From positions 95,423 through 159,422 of the forward strand of contig MNCI01006877.1 in NCBI GenBank assembly GCA_015680685.1: a stretch of 64,000 nt of DNA, in the 5' to 3' direction. Positions 24,158 through 35,001 of this stretch are shown one piece after another. Source of the stretch: Gnetum montanum. Its lineage: Eukaryota; Streptophyta; Gnetopsida; Gnetales; Gnetaceae. The position numbers and the translations under genes are program-made. The notes under the pieces were generated by a model, which was not told where the DNA came from, made no database searches, and was given only the letters and a program-made list of their open reading frames with translations. Within the stretch, counting starts at the first letter, position 1, and the number at the start of each line of letters is the position of its first letter.

Positions 24158-26100
24158 AATATGGCTTTACATAATGATCAATCATCACCTATTATGGAGA
24201 AAAGAAGAAGAAATGATAGAATTGTTGATGAATATGAATGGGAAATGTTAATGTAGATATGATTCACTTATGCTCATGTTGATTTGTACCATCCAGACTT
24301 TACTTTTGTCTACCACCAAGATAAGAAAAGGAGGTGGAGAGACATACAAGGTAACATAGTCCTACCTCTATAATGTGTGGCACTGAACATGCTACAAATT
24401 TCCCTAAAGGAAATGCATTTAGAATATTTCCAGGAAGTGTATCATATGACTCAACCCATGAAAAGACCTTATGAACCCACAAAGAAGAAAATGAGAAGAG
24501 ATGTTACCATGGAGATCAAACATATACACAGCAATGGAAACTAGGCTAACACTTCTATTGTCATAGAAGAACTTGATGTTGATCAATTCATTTTAGAACA
24601 ACTCCATTGGAATCATGAAGAGTATTTAAAACACCTATTATCATATTAGAGGAACTTGTCAAATCCCAGCCTAATTCTACTCTAGTAGAGACACACAAGG
24701 AGGAGGATATTAAATTGAGATACAAGTAGGATCCTATGCCAACGGATCCTACCAAATCTTATAGATAAATTTATAAGAGTCATCAAAGGAGAAGAAGTCG
24801 ACACTATTCTCCTACTACCTCATCTACCTCATGAAGATCATCAAAGAACTTTAACAAGCAAAGACACAAGTATCAAGAGTATGGAAGGGAAGAAAATAAA
24901 ACTCATGGCCATCATGATAGATATTCAAGATTCTCTGATTTAGAAGATGAAGAGTATGAATGAAGAAGAAGAAGAGATACAAGTGAGGATCAAGAGAGGC
25001 ATGAGCATAGAAGGGGTCACTTCTACAAAATAACATACAAACTCAATCATGATGATGAACACCTCATGGAAACCTAAAGCATGATCAATACTTAGGAAGC
25101 TATCTAGATACCAACTAGGCACATGAGAGATAGCCAAATCAAATGGCTAGAAATGAATTATATTCTCTGATTTAAAGGTGGTTAAAAAATTGATTCACAA
25201 CATCACCTTTAAGCATTTCAAAATGCTTGTGCCATTCAAAACATAGAGAGTGATTGGCAAAAATTGAAGTTGTTTCCTCGAATACTTGTGAAGGAAGAAG
25301 AAAGCTGGTATAGGTCACTAGAACCTGAATCCATCAAATGCTAGAGAACTATTCTTAAAATATTTAATGATAAATATCAAATCTATTCATGAGTGTCAAA
25401 CTTGCAGAAACAAATCTAGGGATGGAAATAAGGGACTCACGAAACCATTGATCTGGAAATGGGAAAATATTGCACATTATTACATAGATGTCTAGGCCAC
25501 AAATTTCATTAAAAGAATAGCTTAGGAACATCATAGATGGGCTGTGAAGAAAAACCAAAGAGACCCTTGGGGTTTATGCCCAAGGAAGACCATTAGAACT
25601 AACCATCCATCATATTCAAAGACTTATTGATCAAGTAGCAAAAGAAAAAGGTGAACTCAAAAAAAGAGAATTAGCTGAAGAGTGCAATAGGGATCCATCA
25701 ATAAGAGAGATAGATGCACGAGTATGTGATACCCAAGAGGAAGAAACCTTGGACCAGGTAATCCAAATAGAGATGCTACCAATCCAAAAAATTATTACCA
25801 AAATGTAGTAACATAGGTAGAAACAATGTGAAATTTAGTAATGGAAAGGTGTACCACAATGTTAAAGATTGTGGAGGAAAGAGCAAAGCAAGCCTTCACA
25901 AAAGTGAAAGAAAAAGGAAAGAAGAAGGAACTTGGATGCAAAGGCAAAGTTGCTTTAGTAGCTGAGGTCTCAGATACTAGCTCTACAAATGATGAAGGTT
26001 GCACTGTGTGCTAGTACAAACATCCTAAGGGATGTTGTCTAGTTATGACACATCTACAAAAAAATTGGGACATATGCACTTAACCCCAAATGTTTTCAAA
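24158..26100 (+). pseudogene. gag of element A
   Basis: Decayed Athila-like gag. Segments NIESDWQKLKLFPRIL, WYRSLEPESI, a FNDKYQIYS segment, MGKYCTLLHRCLGHKF and a VAKEKGELKKRE-like segment occur in the same order in B and D. A basic Lys/Glu-rich stretch with a coiled look follows (25840-25960). Near 25995-26040 is a small Cys/His motif, CTVC-x-YKHPKGCC, the equivalent of a zinc knuckle but with unusual spacing. Stops are frequent. It is the capsid/RNA-binding protein. Confidence 0.75.
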
Positions 26101-26469
26101 AATAGATGTCCAAACGATTACATTATCCTCAAGGTAACTACCGATAGAACCTTCAACCAATGTATTATCCTAGTGAAGCTTTTCCATAGTTGTAGGAGTA
26201 ATATGATCAACAATGGAAACAACCTCAATCATGGGCTATGCCACCACCTCACCAATAGTATCCATATCGGAAACCCTTATGGATACTATGTCAAATGACC
26301 TATCTCACTAGCAAATGCTACTATTCAAACTCTACAGTGTTATCCACCAGAATACCATCGACCAACACTACCAAGGGCTAATTCAAACCCATATGTACAT
26401 CCACAAACAACTAATTTTCCAAATTCCAATCCAAATCCTTTACCACTAGTAACACCACCCAAAATGTAA

Positions 26470-27519
26470 GGAGACTGTCCATCACAACCACACTAGAAGA
26501 GAGCTACAATAGTAGTAAACATACAAATAGAAGATCTCACTATCAACATTAAGGGCCAAACAAAGAAATGCTCTTTCTTTAGGACAAGCCCAGAGAAGGA
26601 TAGTAGAATTATAGCTTCATTGAGGCCATCTTCTCCTAAAATAGATCTTCTCATTGTTGACAAGCTTCCATCATCATCAAGCTCAAACATATAGGTTGTC
26701 ATGCTCACTAAAACTATCACTAACTAGATTAAGGTAGGACCACTTCCTAAGAAGAGAATTGTTCTAGAAGTGAATTTAATTTCCTACAAAACATATTAAG
26801 CAAGGAACCTACCACCATGGGAATCATGCAATATCACGTTGAAGCTTGTAGATCAATCTATCATTACTTCTTTAGGGCAGATAGACAAAGTAGGATCATT
26901 GTCAATGGGTGGGTGGTCATATCCAATAAAGTTTCTAATTATCGATGTGAAAGATGCTGATAAGGAATTTCTAGTAATCATGGTAAGGACATGGCTTAGC
27001 GCAATTGATACTAAGCTAAGTATGAGAGATTTGTTGATTGAGATTTCTAAAGAAGACACACATGGATCCATACACATGCAAAAAATTCCATGCATAACTA
27101 CTAAAAGTAAAGGGTTCAATGATGGATCGATACTTCAGAGCATCAACATAGTTACCATTCTAGTTCACAATAATAACAATAAACAACCAGTGCGTGCAAC
27201 GAAAAGAGTAGAGGCCACCAAACTAGAAAGCACCCTATCACCACTAATTGAGACCCAAAAACTATCTAAAACATGCATGGAAACATTTGAAACACTTACC
27301 AATTCCAAAACTAAGAAAATGACTTCAAGTGAGAGCCCAAAAATGAGACAATTAACTTATGATAATACACCAAAGGAAAAAGAAAATAGGAACTTAAATG
27401 ATCATAACTCCACTACCATCAAAATTACATGGGATAATAATAGAATAGTTAAATCAATAAAGATGGTAGGAGAACCACCTATAGTGTATGATTCAGGAGA
27501 TTTAGGAAGCCTTTTCTAA
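26470..27519 (+). pseudogene. Protease remnant and 226-residue open frame of element A
   Basis: The protease region starts near 26470. The catalytic Asp-Ser-Gly segment is deleted, since a VLE segment joins directly to VNLISYKTY. The C-terminal half is well preserved: an open frame of 226 residues at 26839-27519 includes GGWSYPIKFLIIDVKD, VIMVRTWLSAID and MRDLLIEISKED, homologous to the B protease C-terminus (47567-47794). Its remaining part is a Lys/Thr/Ser-rich linker ending at GDLGSLF just before the post-pol motif. It is the longest gap-free frame in the window, but not a functional protease. Whether its openness reflects selection or chance cannot be told here. Confidence 0.7.
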
Positions 27520-27730
27520 ACTCTTGCCCATGAGTTCAATCATGGGGAAGATACTTTACTTTTATTTTTCAATTAATAAGTGATTTTGCATTTTTTTTTA
27601 TTTTACAATTCTTTTCATTTTCCATATTATTTAACATTTCCTTGTTCTTTTATACTTTTCCATTTCTTGAATTTTTCATATTCCTTTACATTTTTTAATT
27701 ATTTTAACATTTTTCATTCTTTATACTTTT

Positions 27731-27800
27731 TTACTATTTTTTACTATTTTTTACTATTTTTTACTATTTTTTACTATTTTTTACTATTTTTTACTATTTT
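27731..27800 (+). repeat. Seven perfect 10-base repeats, phased T tracts
   Basis: TTACTATTTT repeated seven times without error, giving a T6 tract every 10 bases. Such helically phased A/T tracts are known to bend DNA. Lies in the element A spacer. Confidence 0.95.
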
Positions 27801-29106
27801 TTTCATTTCTTTCATACTTTGTTTTCAAATATTTTGTACATAATTTCACTACTAATAATACATCTCACAAATAAAGGCAAGATGTAGCCCAATGCTATGA
27901 AGATTTCGCTATGTTATCAAATCATAAGGAACTAATTGTTTATACAATGAGACCACATCATCCATCCATCCATCCCAATAATAAGAGGTTGTTACCATGT
28001 CCATAATGATATTCTTTCCATTGTTAAACTAAGAATAAACTTGTGATCATTATGCCTAGATAGAAAAGTGAAGGACCAAGTGAAAATGAAAAGGGTGTGA
28101 TAGCAATTATGGATTCTTTTTGGATTATTATTGTGAATTCTATCATGATACTAAGTTTGTATTATATCCTTGTAGATCTAACAAAAAATGGGAGTAAGAG
28201 ATAAATAAGTGCTACCTTAAAAGGTTGACATAAATAAAAAATAAAAAATCATAGAATAAATTTTTGGGGTCCCACTAAAAAGACATGTTATCCATGCCTA
28301 AAGGTAGAAAGCTTCTCAAGAAATGTAAAAATAAAAATAAAGTTACATGAATAAAGCTTCTTCCTTGGACAATACACCAAGTGATAATACTCCTTGTAAT
28401 ATTGATAGTCTTATGATTGTTACTCCAACAAATGAAATGATGCGATGTCATTGGAATGTCATCAAGACTTGGTTTGAATCTTCAACAAAAATGCTAATGA
28501 TTACTTTAACCACTAACAAAACACAAGAATTCATTATGCCTATGGTAAGACACCTCATGTCCTGATTTCTGCAATTCCTTCTAAGCCCATTTCATCTCAC
28601 TATTTGAATAATCATAACTTGTAATTTTTCATAACATAGTGTTATTTTTCCAATTTGGTGGTACTAACATGTGTGTATTTCTAAACAAGTATTTGTTACA
28701 TTCAACTCCTTAAATGCCTAAGGACACTTCTAGGCATGGTTATACAAGGGCATTAAGGGCTAGAGCCTACTTTGGGAAGGACTCACTTGTATAACTATTG
28801 TATCTTATATCTTCTATGTAATTCCACATCATCTTGAGTCTTCCAATTTTGAAAAATGATAATAAACACTTCCCATATCATTCACACTATACGTTCTAAT
28901 GACATAACACCATTATCTATCTCATTCATTCCATCAACACATCATATACTTTCATAGCCCAAGATTCCTTAATCATATATTTTCAACACTTATTTTTCAC
29001 AACTAAAGCATGATCTCCATTTCATGACCCTTTCAACATGATGCATATCTTCTAGCCATCCAATGAAACTCAATTTTTCCATGAAAAACCTTAAGAAAAT
29101 TTGATT

Positions 29107-29200
29107 TTTTAAGGTGATATCATAGATACTATATAATATGCACCTACAATATCACATATATGAAGGAATATTTACGAATATCGCACTTATAAATATTATA
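29107..29200 (+). promoter_or_regulatory. U3-like block with TATA box upstream of A ORF3
   Basis: GATATCATAGATAC at 29116-29129 matches GATATCATATCTAC in A's own LTR (23355-23368) at 12 of 14 bases. CTACAATATCAC follows, like CTACAATTTCAT in the 3' LTR. TATAAATA is at 29188-29195, 528 bases before the ORF3 ATG. Interpreted as an internal promoter; inference. Confidence 0.45.
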
Positions 29201-29453
29201 TATAGTGTGGGGGAGTTAGAAAAAAAATTTCATTTTTGATTTTCATAAGAGAAGAGTTGCTGATTTTTCTTTGCAACTAAGCACTCTAACACCCCATATT
29301 CTAGTGCCCATAACATACACATTATTGCTCCAATTTTCATGATTTTTGAATCTACATGATCTGGAAGTGCTCATCTTAGTCATGGGAGGTGCTCATCAAG
29401 AAAATTTAAGTCAATTTTTTTCAAATTGCTAATGACCAGAAGGTATTATAAGA

Positions 29454-29715
29454 GTAAGTTTGAGGGGATATATCAAGAATTTTTAAAGTAAATCACTCAT
29501 GTTAAGGCTAAAAAAACTTTAAGAGGACTCCTAATTGATCATACCACTCATTTTACATCATAGAAAAGTACTAATGGGGTTGTTCTTAAAAACATTGCTC
29601 ACTCTGCAATCATAATGAACTAAGAACTTGATATATCTAAGGGTTTGAGTAAGGTACCAACTTGTTCCTCATTTATGAGAATAATATAGTAATTTCAACC
29701 CTTGATTGATTATAG
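29454..29715 (+). other. Candidate leader intron before A ORF3
   Basis: Donor-like AGA/GTAAGT begins at 29454 and acceptor-like GATTATAG ends at 29715, directly before ATG. Length 262 bases. Element D has the same donor context (41632) and the same acceptor (41932). Confidence 0.4.
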
Positions 29716-32090
29716 ATGACCCCAAAAATAGAATCACAAGGAGAAATTCGACAATCACCAAGAAAAAGACCACAAGGTAGTGGAAGAGGACAAGTAAGCG
29801 AGCAAAACCTACAAGTAGAACAAGGAGAGCAAGAGGCATAAGCCTTCAATATTCATCAATAGACTCCTACCACAAAGCAATCTACTCAAGTAGAAGTAGA
29901 AATTCCACAAGTGCCCATCTAAGGATAGAAACTCACACTATCACATGAATGCGTTAAGGCTATTCAAGAAAAATCCATCATGTAGACAATAATTGTAGAA
30001 CTTAACTTTGATCCAATTTTGGAATTTTCTTTAGAATGTGTTATGGCCCAACTTTAGTCATCCCCTTTATGGCCTATTCGAATAAAAAATTAGGAGTGGT
30101 ATTAGGAGAAACACTCCAATTTTGGCAAAATCAAGAAGCAGATACTAGAGTAAAAATTAAAGGTATCTCAGTGTCTTACTCAGCTAAGGCAATTGCAGAG
30201 GTACTAAATGTGCCTAGTGAAGGGGCAAAGGTAAAAAGGATATTAATAAGATCTAACACAAACTCCAAGAAGCTATGGTTGCAGCAAGCATATGATAAGG
30301 ACAATAAGGTAATATAGCAAATTGACTACAAAAGAAAAGATCTATTTTAAAATTGGCACTTATCACCTATTTCCCACCAAAATATTATAGGCCTTCAATG
30401 AGTCATCTACAACAAATTGCAAAAACCATCAATTAGGGAAGCAGAGAAGATACTAATTTATTCAAAGTGATTGATGATGCAATCAGGCCAACCATCTCAA
30501 AAAATCCTACCAAAGGAGAAATATCATTACAATCAAGTGGAGAGGCCTAGTGGTCACAAAATATTTTCAAGAATGTTACATCATTCTAAGTGGTACTTGA
30601 ACCTGGAAAAGGAACCATAGTTGTGGTCACATGACACCATGATGCAACAGAAGTTGCAAAAGTGATCACAAATCACATTAAAGAATCTTTCAATGTATTT
30701 GTTGTTTAGCTAGCTAATTTTTCTAAAATTAAAGATGCTCAAATGTTAGCTAGTACCTCTATGACTCTTATAGATCATGAAGATGTGTTAGATAGATTGT
30801 TTTAGATAGGATAGGTTATGAAAAATATTTTTAACATTCCTAGTAATGTCATTGCAACACAGTTCAAATTGATTACCATCAAAGGAAAACTAATCATGGC
30901 TAAAAACAAGGTAGAGCATGCTGAGAATGAGCTTCATCAATTACAAGATGAGCTTATAACATTGAGAGTATAAAGGAGAGATCCAACTTACTTCATTTCA
31001 CCAGAATAGCTAGCACAATTCAAAATTGAGCAAATCAATTACCTCCTTAAAAATAATAAAGATATGGAGGATGAGAAAGAAAAGACAATATGCGATACTT
31101 CAGTGGCTAAAGCCCAAACATATGCCCATGCTAAAGCACTTACTACCTTGGAAGAGGAAAATAAATAACTCACTGCATAACATGTAGTTGACCACTATTG
31201 AAAAACAAAAAAGTATTTTGAAAGAGAACATCCACTAGGTAAGGGAACAGTTGGTGAGGGTCAACCAAGATATGAGCTACCTCACAAGAGAAAATAGAAT
31301 CCTCTCCATGGAGGAGGTGCATTTCATTCATCAGAAGTTAGCCATCAAAATTAACGTGTGGTAGAATAAGGCAAAGAAGCACGAATGGCTCAAGGAACAC
31401 TTTCTTGATCAAGTGGGGATGTATAAAAAAATCAACAAGAAAGATATCTAGATGGCAAAAGCTAGAATTAATTCCATGACACCACAAAATTTAGAATGGC
31501 AGCCCAATTTAGATAGCATGACCCACACCTATAAAGTAGATGTAAAAAATCAATACCGGCAAATAGAGGACTTAAAGGAATACATGAGGTTAGGAAACCT
31601 CCATTATGTTAACTTGGCCATGTTGAGAGTAGGTAGGCCCAAAAGTGATCTTAAACAATAAGTATCAGCCATGTATGCCTTGTACGAGAAGAATTTTCTA
31701 GATTATAAAGATGCTTTATAGAAACTTTTAAGTATCAAACTCAAAGATAGAAGTAGTTAAGGCTAGCTACCAAGGGAAAAAAGATGTAGTAGCAAACCTA
31801 GCTAGAAGATTAACAAATTACCATGAACTAAGAGAGAACCAAAGCTTTTGAAGAAGAAAGACAATATTTTGTAGCATGGTATGTTAAAGCTAATCAAATG
31901 TTTCCACAACTACCATGTCTGTGGGATTTGTTAACTTCATCAAATACTAGTTCATCAACATAGACAATTCTCAATCCAAGAACAGAAGAGGAAAAATTGT
32001 AGGCACTCTTAAATCACTACCAATTTTAGAAGCCTAGTGACAAAGGGAAGCAATTGATGGAAGAGTCACCACCACCAGGAACAACATAAG
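29716..32090 (+). pseudogene. ORF3 of element A (env-position protein)
   Basis: Third ORF after the pol position. The N-terminal domain (about 29990-30320) contains a LNFDPILEF segment, an EWY segment and, in a 93-residue open frame, VKIKGISVSYSAKAIAEVLN, resembling the plant Transposase_32/ATHILA-type domain. A middle region reaches about 30900. From there to about 31760 it is Lys/Glu/Leu-rich coiled coil, including an open frame of 69 residues (31452-31661) with a NLHYVNLAMLRVGRPKSDL segment conserved in B and E. It ends near 32090 after a LPCLWDLLT segment. Stops and frameshifts are present. Role unknown; the position is that of the env-like gene of Athila elements, but I see no clear signal peptide or membrane segment. 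Confidence 0.65.
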
Positions 32091-32279
32091 GAAACATCAA
32101 GCTTCACCAAATTTTATTTTTTGTTCAAGTTTTTCATGTCATGTTTGTATCAATTTTGTAAAACACCACTATGGCACTCAAGAGTCACATATAGAGTAGT
32201 TAGAGTCATGTAAATCTACCTTCCAATTTTGTAAGGAACTCTACCTCATTTTTTCTCTAAAGGATGAGTTTTCAGCCAA

Positions 32280-32290
32280 TTGTGGAGGTA
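32280..32290 (+). other. Polypurine-like tract of element A
   Basis: TTGTGGAGGTA immediately before the 3' LTR; the same position in B is TGTGAGGGTA and in E GCGGGATA. Confidence 0.5.
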
Positions 32291-33228
32291 CGATAAAGTT
32301 AAAAATTTCACCATAATGATATTGTAGTTATGATACTGTATCTACAATTTCATAGATTCAATATTGTATCTCATGATATGTTATCATATAAATGATACCG
32401 TGGTGTGTGTGCTAGCCTATAAAAGCAACACTTAGGCATACAAATCCACAATAGACTTGCTGACATAGTAGTAGAGCTCTTTTAGTTTGTTTTCATGATT
32501 TTAGCTTTCAGTACTTAGAAATGTGTGCCCACAGTGTCATGTTAAATGATTGAATAGAGTATTTATTCAAGTGTGATGTACTTAGATGCATTGCATGACC
32601 AAAAATAAAGATTAATATTACTTTCCATCTTTTCAGCAACACTTAGTTTTATTTCTACTTTCATTTAGTTTAATGTTTAGTGTTTTCATAATCACCAATT
32701 TATTTTCTATGCACTTTACCATTACTATTGTTAAGCAAAATGTCTATGACTGATCTTGAGCACTTAAGTGTAGCTGCTTAGTAACCCAGTAGTACTATCA
32801 CTTGGTACATCCAGTAGTATGGTACTTAGTAATCCTAGTAGTACTATCACCTGGTATGCCTAGTAGTGTGGTACTTGGCAATCCTAGTAGTAGTTACATG
32901 AAGTCCAAGGTGTGAATAGAAGGTTAGGACTAGCTACTCATTGCATATTATAGAGTAGATTTGTTTACTATCACTTAGATTTAGAAACTATTCCATTTAC
33001 TTCATGTTTACTAGCAAATTATGGGCAATACAACATCATCTATCATATACCTCATCACGAATTAAACCATTGGCATTGAATTTAATAGCTCAAATGGGAA
33101 GACAATGATCACAAACTCTAACTAATTACTTGCACAATCACATTGCCTTGTCTATGGAATTCCACCAAAATCATGTGTGAACACTTGTATCTTGTATGAT
33201 TGGGTGTTTGATACTTCACTGCTCATCA
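32291..33228 (+). repeat. 3' LTR of element A
   Basis: Begins CGATAAAG (expected TG) and ends CTGCTCATCA. Contains CCTATAAAAG near 32430, an AATAAA near 32610, and two copies of a roughly 50-base repeat at about 32780-32880 (CCTAGTAGTACTATCACYTGG type). The longer of the pair, at 938 against 708 bases. Confidence 0.85.
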
Positions 33229-33233
33229 CCTAG

Positions 33234-33559
33234 AAACAAGTTTGCACTTGAAACAAAAGATGAAAAAATTCAATTTCAATGAAAGCATCAAAATGATAGA
33301 ATTTTAATGTAATGTAAAAAGTTTTAACATGGCACATCACAAAGAGCTAGAAATAAAAGTTATTTAAGAAAATGACATAGAAGTCATACAGAGAAATTGA
33401 TATGATATCTATGTGTTGACATGACATTAATTACACTTAATGAAAAAGTGAGGAATGGCAGAAAAATGTAAGAAAATGTTGTAACTGTAGAAAATTTGGA
33501 GTAGAGAATGATCCTAGAAAAGTTAAATTCTATGGAGATTCTCCTTCTAGTGCCAAAGA
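33234..33559 (-). other. 5' leader of element C
   Basis: Segment between element A and the 5' LTR of C. No coding recognised; it should be the untranslated leader and start of gag, cut by element A. It carries the primer-binding site at its right end. Confidence 0.5.
33537..33555 (-). other. Primer-binding site of element C
   Basis: Minus-strand TGGCACTAGAAGGAGAATC, four bases from the LTR end. It resembles the TGGCGCTAGAAGGAGGG-type site known to me from other plant Ty3/gypsy elements, with CpG decay. The family match is from memory and untested. Confidence 0.5.
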
Positions 33560-34996
33560 TGTTGTGGTAGGAATCATCATGATCAATAGAAATTAACACA
33601 ACCTAACACAAAAATTGAGCTAGGTAGTTTGTGGCCACCAAATGGTCTAGGAAAACTAACCTTTTGGATACTCTCCCTTAAATTGAAAAGAAACTTGAGG
33701 ATTAAAGGACAAATCCATTAACCCAAGTTATATTTTTTTCCAACATTAGTGGGTATTAAGCAAAAGAATCATGTATGTGAAAAAACCAAAAGAAAACATG
33801 TAAATAGAGAGAAAACATAGTCTACTATGAATATGTGATTGACAATAGGGTAATATGAATGCATGATTGGTATCAAAGAAATGCTTAAAATAGCACAAAA
33901 AGGAAAGAGATATATTAACTAACATGTGCAAACCAAGGAGGAAATGTGAGGAAAATGGATGTGGAGAAAATTTGGACAAAAATAGAAATGAAAGATCTAA
34001 AAATAGGAAAATCTAGAGTGCAGTAGAGATACAGGAACCTGCAAAGATATGTTCCAAGACATGTACAAGAGATCAAAGGCACATAACAAGGAGTTGTAGT
34101 ACCTCATGCTTGCTTTGATGAGTGCACTTATGTAGATTTAATAAGAATAGTTGCAAATCTAGCAATTGACAATTGCAAAGAAAAGATCATATTGATGTAT
34201 TGATTTGATTCTCAACAAATCTTCACATGTCAAGAGGATAAGATGAAGGAAATACAATATGTCAGTAAGTGAAAGAAAAAAAAGGAAAAAGAGAGTTGAA
34301 GTAACAGATCTCTTAGAAGAAAAGCACTTATTAGCTCTAAGTGTTTGAAAAGATAAATAATCAATCAAGTGTTAATCCCTTTACATTTAGGGATGTCTTC
34401 CTATATATAGATCAAGGCTATGTAGAGACAACACAACAGAGTTCATAGAATCTTTTGAAAGCTTTTAAAAATTTCAAATGGAAGAAATAATGCAAAGAGA
34501 AATATTTGACACTAGATGTCAAAAGTCTAACCCAAGATGTCAAAAGCTAGAAATAAAAGCCAACATCAATCATTACAATTGAAATTCACATCAAACATTA
34601 AAAATTTGATGCAAGACAAAAAATCTAATTTGATGCAAAACTTCAAAAGCTGAAGATGAAAGTTAACATTAGATGTTGAAACTAAAATTAATGCTAGACA
34701 TTAGAATTTTAAAGCAAGATGTCAAAATTAATTTGATGCAACATGTCAAAAGCTAAGGATGAAATTGATGTTGAAGCTAACAGTAAATGTCAAAACTGTG
34801 AAAGGGATTGAAACAATGTGCGAAGTTACTTGAGATGTCATTTCTAATGAGTTGGAGATAGGAGACTAAAAAGGAGGCTACGGATGATGTGGGACATCAA
34901 CTCTAGACTGCTGAAAATGAGTTTTTAAGTGATGAATAGCCATGGAATGTACCTAGTACTCTAACTTAAGCTAAAAAAGGCAAAGTGGATACAACA
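33560..34996 (-). repeat. 5' LTR of element C
   Basis: Plus-strand ends TGTTGT...ACAACA, a perfect 6-base terminal inverted repeat. Aligns to 10540-11883 throughout. TATATATA box at 34402-34409. Degenerate TGATGTCAAA-like repeats at about 34500-34800, in the U3 part on the minus strand. Followed by the target-site copy CTTTT. Confidence 0.85.
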
Positions 34997-35001
34997 CTTT
35001 T

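Larger units (their letters stand above)
27520..29715 (+). other. Post-pol spacer of element A
   Basis: Non-coding spacer. Features in order: decayed CATGGGGAAG motif (about 27540-27551), T-rich tract with a 10-base repeat array (27731-27800), CATCCATCCATCC (27958-27975), a CTACTTTGGGAAGGACTCAC motif (about 28770-28792), a LTR-like block with TATAAATA (29107-29195), a donor-like AGAGTAAGT (29451-29459) and an acceptor-like TTATAG at the ORF3 start. Open stretches at 27580-27843 and 28347-28565 have no recognisable homology. Confidence 0.65.
23314..33228 (+). mobile_element. Element A (Athila-like, pol-deleted LTR retrotransposon)
   Basis: Plus-strand element inserted in element C, with LTRs 23314-24021 and 32291-33228, a tRNA-Asp-type primer-binding site, gag, part of protease, a long spacer and ORF3. 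RT, RNase H and integrase are absent: coding passes from the protease region directly to the post-pol CATGGGG motif. It would have needed enzymes from a complete relative such as element B. Confidence 0.85.
10540..34996 (-). mobile_element. Element C (Tat-like LTR retrotransposon)
   Basis: Minus-strand Ty3/gypsy element bounded by two LTRs (10540-11883 and 33560-34996) and by target-site copies CTTTC/CTTTT. Order from right to left: LTR, primer-binding site, leader, (element A insertion), gag, protease, unidentified plus-strand relic, RT, first RNase H, second RNase H, integrase, repeat-rich 3' region, LTR. A second, separate RNase H after the RT-linked one is a hallmark of the Tat/Ogre lineage. 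Total span is about 24.5 kb, of which about 9.9 kb is element A. Confidence 0.8.

Noticed and set aside
27731-27800. Possible CRISPR-like array
   Set aside because: The repeats are head-to-tail 10-mers with no spacers, in a plant retrotransposon.
27580-27843. Phe/Tyr-rich 87-residue open frame
   Set aside because: Translation of a T-rich non-coding tract, including the 10-base repeats.
23314-33228. Treating the 23.3 kb and 32.3 kb repeats as a segmental duplication
   Set aside because: TG...CA ends, a primer-binding site after the first, a purine tract before the second and a target duplication show they are an LTR pair.
33560-34996. Repeat 33560-34996 as the LTR of element E
   Set aside because: E's own LTR (4046-4739) is unrelated; this one pairs with 10540-11883 and is flanked by a target duplication within E's RNase H.
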